Positions 14,442 through 16,178 of a stretch of DNA of 16,178 nucleotides are shown here, one piece after another. Below the pieces are notes generated by a model that saw only the letters and a list, made by a program, of their open reading frames with translations, was not told the origin of the DNA and ran no database searches. The DNA comes from Caryophanales bacterium UBA6331 (lineage in GTDB: Bacteria > Bacillota_I > Bacilli_A > RF39 > UBA660): assembly GCA_002438065.1 (NCBI GenBank), contig DJSP01000040.1:1431-17608 (forward strand), written 5' to 3'. Position numbers and translations under genes: made by a program. Numbering within the stretch: the first letter of the stretch is position 1; the number at the start of each line of letters is the position of its first letter.

Positions 14442-14490
14442 AAAGATCTAATAAGAGTTTAAATTTCTCTCATTAGATCTTTATTTTTAT
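14442..14490. terminator. Bidirectional terminator shared by rseP and def
   Basis: AAAGATCTAAT (14442-14452) pairs perfectly with ATTAGATCTTT (14472-14482), with a further 4-bp AGAG/CTCT stem inside. T-rich sequence follows on the + strand and A-rich sequence precedes it, so it can act on both strands. Its right arm lies within the last codons of def. Confidence 0.85.
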
Positions 14491-15010
14491 AAGGATTCTT
14501 TTTATCAATTTTATCAACAAACAAGATGCCGTCTAAATGATCAATTTCATGTTGAAACGCAACTGATATATCTTCACGAACTCTCATTGTAAAAGGTTTG
14601 CCATTTTCGTCAAACGCTGAAACAGTAATTCTAGCATATCTAGGAACAATTCCTTCAACCTCACGATTAACAGACAAGCAGCCTTCACCTTCACCGACAT
14701 AAATTAATTCTTCACTTTTACTAATAATTTTTGGATTAATAACAACATATCTTTTAAATTTTCCTTCATCTAATTCTTCAGATATAACAAAAATTCTTTT
14801 AAGAATACCTATTTGAACAAAAGATAACCCCATACCAGGTCTTAAATCATGCTTTTCAGAATATTCAGGGATTTGACTCATTTCTAAATAAGTTAAAGAA
14901 TCATCAATTAATTTTTTAGTTTCAGCATCAAGTGGAAATACTGCATCTGTTGATTTTTGTCTTAATATTTTATTTGATTCATCTAATATGTTAATAGTTG
15001 GTAATTTCAC
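14459..15010 (-). CDS. def: Peptide deformylase
   Basis: This cytoplasmic metalloenzyme removes the formyl group from the N-terminal Met of new proteins. The three family motifs are present: GMGLSFVQIG (from residue 59; the usual form is GxGLAAPQ, so AP is FV here), EGCLS with metal ligand C111, and QHEIDHLDG with H154, E155 and H158. I place the start at GTG 15010, giving 183 residues, because GGGGTG at 15019-15024 is a well-spaced ribosome binding site for it; the upstream GTG 15022 falls within that site. A TGCTAAAAT extended -10 lies upstream. The 3' end overlaps the shared hairpin with rseP. Confidence 0.93.
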   Translation of the reverse strand: MKLPTINILDESNKILRQKSTDAVFPLDAETKKLIDDSLTYLEMSQIPEYSEKHDLRPGMGLSFVQIGILKRIFVISEELDEGKFKRYVVINPKIISKSEELIYVGEGEGCLSVNREVEGIVPRYARITVSAFDENGKPFTMRVREDISVAFQHEIDHLDGILFVDKIDKKNPYKNKDLMREI

Positions 15011-15041
15011 AAAACTATACACCCCATTTCATAACACGATT

Positions 15042-15050
15042 ATTTTAGCA
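15042..15050 (-). promoter_or_regulatory. Possible extended -10 promoter of def
   Basis: On the - strand this reads TGCTAAAAT, 32 bases before the chosen def start. No convincing -35 is seen in the poly-T tract upstream. Confidence 0.45.
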
Positions 15051-15078
15051 AAAAAATTCAAAAAAATAAAGTAAAACT

Positions 15079-15363
15079 CTAAAATCTTACCTTTTCGGTT
15101 TTTGAATATTTATAATTACTATTACTTGGAATCTCTAAAGCATGTTTAGAATTCTTTAAAAATATAATTTTCCAAGGCTTTACATTCAAATAAATATCCC
15201 TAACAACATAATTATTATCTAATCCATATATATCAATACATTCTTTCATAAAGAAAGTGTGTATCTTACTTGTATTAGAAAAAAACATTCCATGATCTAT
15301 ATTGCTTTTAAACATTAATCCCATAAATTTTTTAATAAAATTATTCGCCTTTACAATCTTCAT
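15079..15363 (-). CDS. DUF192 family protein
   Basis: A 94-residue protein covering most of a DUF192 domain: ANNFIKKFMGLMFKSN, the central IHTFFMKECIDIYGLD (family form IHTFFMRFPIDVVFLD), then VVRDIYLNVKPWK and a HALEIPSNSN end. The biochemical role of DUF192 is unknown. The start at ATG 15363 is fixed by GAGG 6 bases upstream on the - strand; an upstream in-frame start at 15408 would lie before the -10 element. No signal peptide is present. It is divergent from a Flp-type pilin gene; DUF192 proteins occur near Flp/Tad pilus genes in other bacteria, so a link to pilus biology is possible. C-terminus is short and basic (KYSKTEKVRF). Confidence 0.8.
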   Translation of the reverse strand: MKIVKANNFIKKFMGLMFKSNIDHGMFFSNTSKIHTFFMKECIDIYGLDNNYVVRDIYLNVKPWKIIFLKNSKHALEIPSNSNYKYSKTEKVRF

Positions 15364-15379
15364 CAAATACCTCAAAGTT

Positions 15380-15408
15380 ATTATATATAATAATTGACAA
15401 AAAATCAA
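15380..15408 (-). promoter_or_regulatory. Sigma-A promoter of the DUF192 gene
   Basis: On the - strand: TTGATT (15403-15408), 17-base spacer, perfect TATAAT (15380-15385). It overlaps the pilin promoter on the other strand. Confidence 0.75.
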
Positions 15409-15422
15409 AAAAATAAGATAAT
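15394..15422 (+). promoter_or_regulatory. Strong sigma-A promoter of the Flp pilin gene
   Basis: Perfect TTGACA (15394-15399), 17-base spacer, GATAAT (15417-15422). This is the closest match to consensus in the window and fits a highly expressed pilin. Confidence 0.85.
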
Positions 15423-15451
15423 TTAGGTAGATAGAGTAAAGGTGATTATGA

Positions 15452-15679
15452 TTGAAAAAGTTAAATAAAAATGGTCAAGCTTTAGTTGAATACGTTGTTA
15501 TAATAGGACTAGTTACAGTACTAGTGGTAGGCCTTGTTTCTTATTTTGGTGGCTACTTAAAAGATGCTATGACTAAAACAGGGTGCCAGTTAATGGGTGA
15601 GGACTATGAAGCAGGCGAAAAAGTTGGAGAAGGTAAGTGCGTAAGTAATGGCGATAGCCTAGAAGATATGTTTAAATAA
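15452..15679 (+). CDS. Flp/Fap-type pilin subunit
   Basis: A 75-residue prepilin-like protein. A short basic leader (MKKLNKNG) ends in Gly8; the mature part would start QALVEYVVIIGLV, with Glu at +5 and Tyr at +6, the Flp hallmark, followed by a ~20-residue hydrophobic helix and a polar C-terminal part with two Cys (TGCQLMG and GKCVSN) that could pair. A prepilin peptidase and the Tad secretion ATPase would be needed; neither is in the window. The start is TTG 15452: AAAGGTGAT at 15438-15446 is well placed for it, while the ATG at 15448 belongs to another frame with a stop after six codons. It overlaps the convergent membrane protein gene by 8 bases. Confidence 0.88.
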   Translation: MKKLNKNGQALVEYVVIIGLVTVLVVGLVSYFGGYLKDAMTKTGCQLMGEDYEAGEKVGEGKCVSNGDSLEDMFK

Positions 15680-16106
15680 TATCAATTTCTGGATTAGTGT
15701 TCTTATATATTTCAACATATAAGTAGATCGCACCACCTATTAAAATACAAATACTAGCTAGAAGTAAAAGTTTCCTATAAGTTGGGGAATCTTTTTTTGT
15801 GTTTTTATAAGTTTCATAAGCAGTATAAATATATATGCATAGTGCGATAAAAAGTACCAAAATATTAATATATCTAAAAATTTTACGATATTTATCATCA
15901 ACTGTATAAAAATATTTTTCTTCAAAATAATTGCTAATAAAATTCGCTCCAATTATAAAAAGATATATTAACCAAATAATATTTTCTTTTTCAACATCAA
16001 ATAGTTGACCACTAATACTTTTATTCATATTAATTAATATGATAGAATAAAAAGAATAATAATTAAATGTGATAAAAAGTATGTTAAAAGTCTCATCAAA
16101 ATGCAT
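15672..16106 (-). CDS. Hypothetical multi-pass membrane protein
   Basis: I do not recognise a named family. From ATG 16106 it has 144 residues and about four membrane segments: FNILFITFNYYSFYSIILI, IIWLIYLFIIGANFISNYF, INILVLFIALCIYIYTAY and KLLLLASICILIGGAIYLYV, with charged loops (FDVEKEN; EEKYFYTVDDKYRK; KNTKKDSPTYRK) and a short tail. I prefer ATG 16106 to TTG 16136, since a - strand extended -10 (TGTTAAAAT) lies at 16127-16135, downstream of that TTG; neither start has a good ribosome binding site. ATG 16028 (MNKSISGQ) is also possible but would lose the first helix. Its stop overlaps the pilin gene tail-to-tail. Confidence 0.65.
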   Translation of the reverse strand: MHFDETFNILFITFNYYSFYSIILINMNKSISGQLFDVEKENIIWLIYLFIIGANFISNYFEEKYFYTVDDKYRKIFRYINILVLFIALCIYIYTAYETYKNTKKDSPTYRKLLLLASICILIGGAIYLYVEIYKNTNPEIDII

Positions 16107-16126
16107 AATAATTAAAGAAAATCTAT

Positions 16127-16135
16127 ATTTTAACA
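16127..16135 (-). promoter_or_regulatory. Possible extended -10 promoter of the membrane protein gene
   Basis: On the - strand this reads TGTTAAAAT, 20 bases before ATG 16106, implying a very short leader. A TTCGCA 19 bases upstream is a poor -35. Confidence 0.4.
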
Positions 16136-16176
16136 AACATATTGTTGTTTTTGCGAACGTTAGTGTATAATATGTT
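16136..16176 (+). promoter_or_regulatory. Promoter reading out of the window, flanked by an inverted repeat
   Basis: TTGTTG (16142-16147), an 18-base spacer and a perfect TATAAT (16166-16171) form a likely + strand promoter for a gene beyond the edge. AACATATT (16136-16143) and AATATGTT (16169-16176) are an exact 8-bp inverted repeat overlapping both promoter elements, extendable to 9 of 10 outward, which would suit a repressor operator. Confidence 0.5.
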
Positions 16177-16178
16177 GG

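Noticed and set aside
16151..16176. SOS (LexA/DinR) box around GCGAACGTTAG
   Set aside because: GAAC is present, but the paired GTTC at the required spacing is not (GTGT instead).
1..16178. Mycoplasma genetic code (TGA as Trp)
   Set aside because: Trp residues at conserved sites use TGG (uppS, cdsA, rseP), and TGA terminates the 131-residue gene and sufD at sensible ends.

Overview
The window is very AT-rich with dense, short-spaced genes. It uses the standard bacterial code: TGG encodes Trp, and TGA ends several genes, including the mini-sufD and the 131-aa gene. The gene families and gene order (mreC-mreD followed by a SpoIVFA/SpoIVFB-like pair, comEA-comEC, a Firmicutes-type sufC-D-S-U run, and uppS-cdsA-rseP) point to a low-GC Bacillota. 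A reduced gut Bacilli lineage (RF39/Erysipelotrichia/Acholeplasma-like) fits best. That placement is inferred from gene content, not from a marker gene.

Left part (1-4819), all on the + strand: the end of mreC, then mreD, a membrane-anchored degenerate LytM protein (SpoIVFA-like), an M50 intramembrane protease (SpoIVFB-like, with the catalytic Glu of HExxH replaced by Asp), comEA and comEC. Together these link cell shape and wall functions, intramembrane proteolysis and DNA uptake.

Middle part (4820-8776) looks accessory. It holds a complete DUF1016/YhcG-type PDDEXK nuclease gene and a broken second copy, which is fused in frame to a fragment that looks like a third copy. These are followed by an orphan protein, an ADP-ribosylglycohydrolase-family gene, a coupled small protein and a 200-residue protein with a two-unit C-terminal repeat, ending at a strong terminator. 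Each YhcG copy carries a 19-nt GC-rich palindrome at the same codon position. The two intact sites differ almost completely in sequence but keep the same hairpin geometry, which is the most unusual signal in the window.

Right part: a SUF iron-sulfur operon (8813-11795; sufC, a half-length sufD-like gene, sufS, sufU, with no sufB in the window). After a terminator and a good sigma-A promoter comes an envelope operon uppS-cdsA-rseP (11901-14437), without dxr between cdsA and rseP. A bidirectional hairpin separates it from peptide deformylase on the - strand. DUF192 (- strand) and a Flp-type pilin (+ strand) are transcribed from overlapping divergent promoters. The pilin gene overlaps tail-to-tail with a multi-pass membrane protein gene. 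The last 40 bases hold a promoter reading out of the window, flanked by an inverted repeat.
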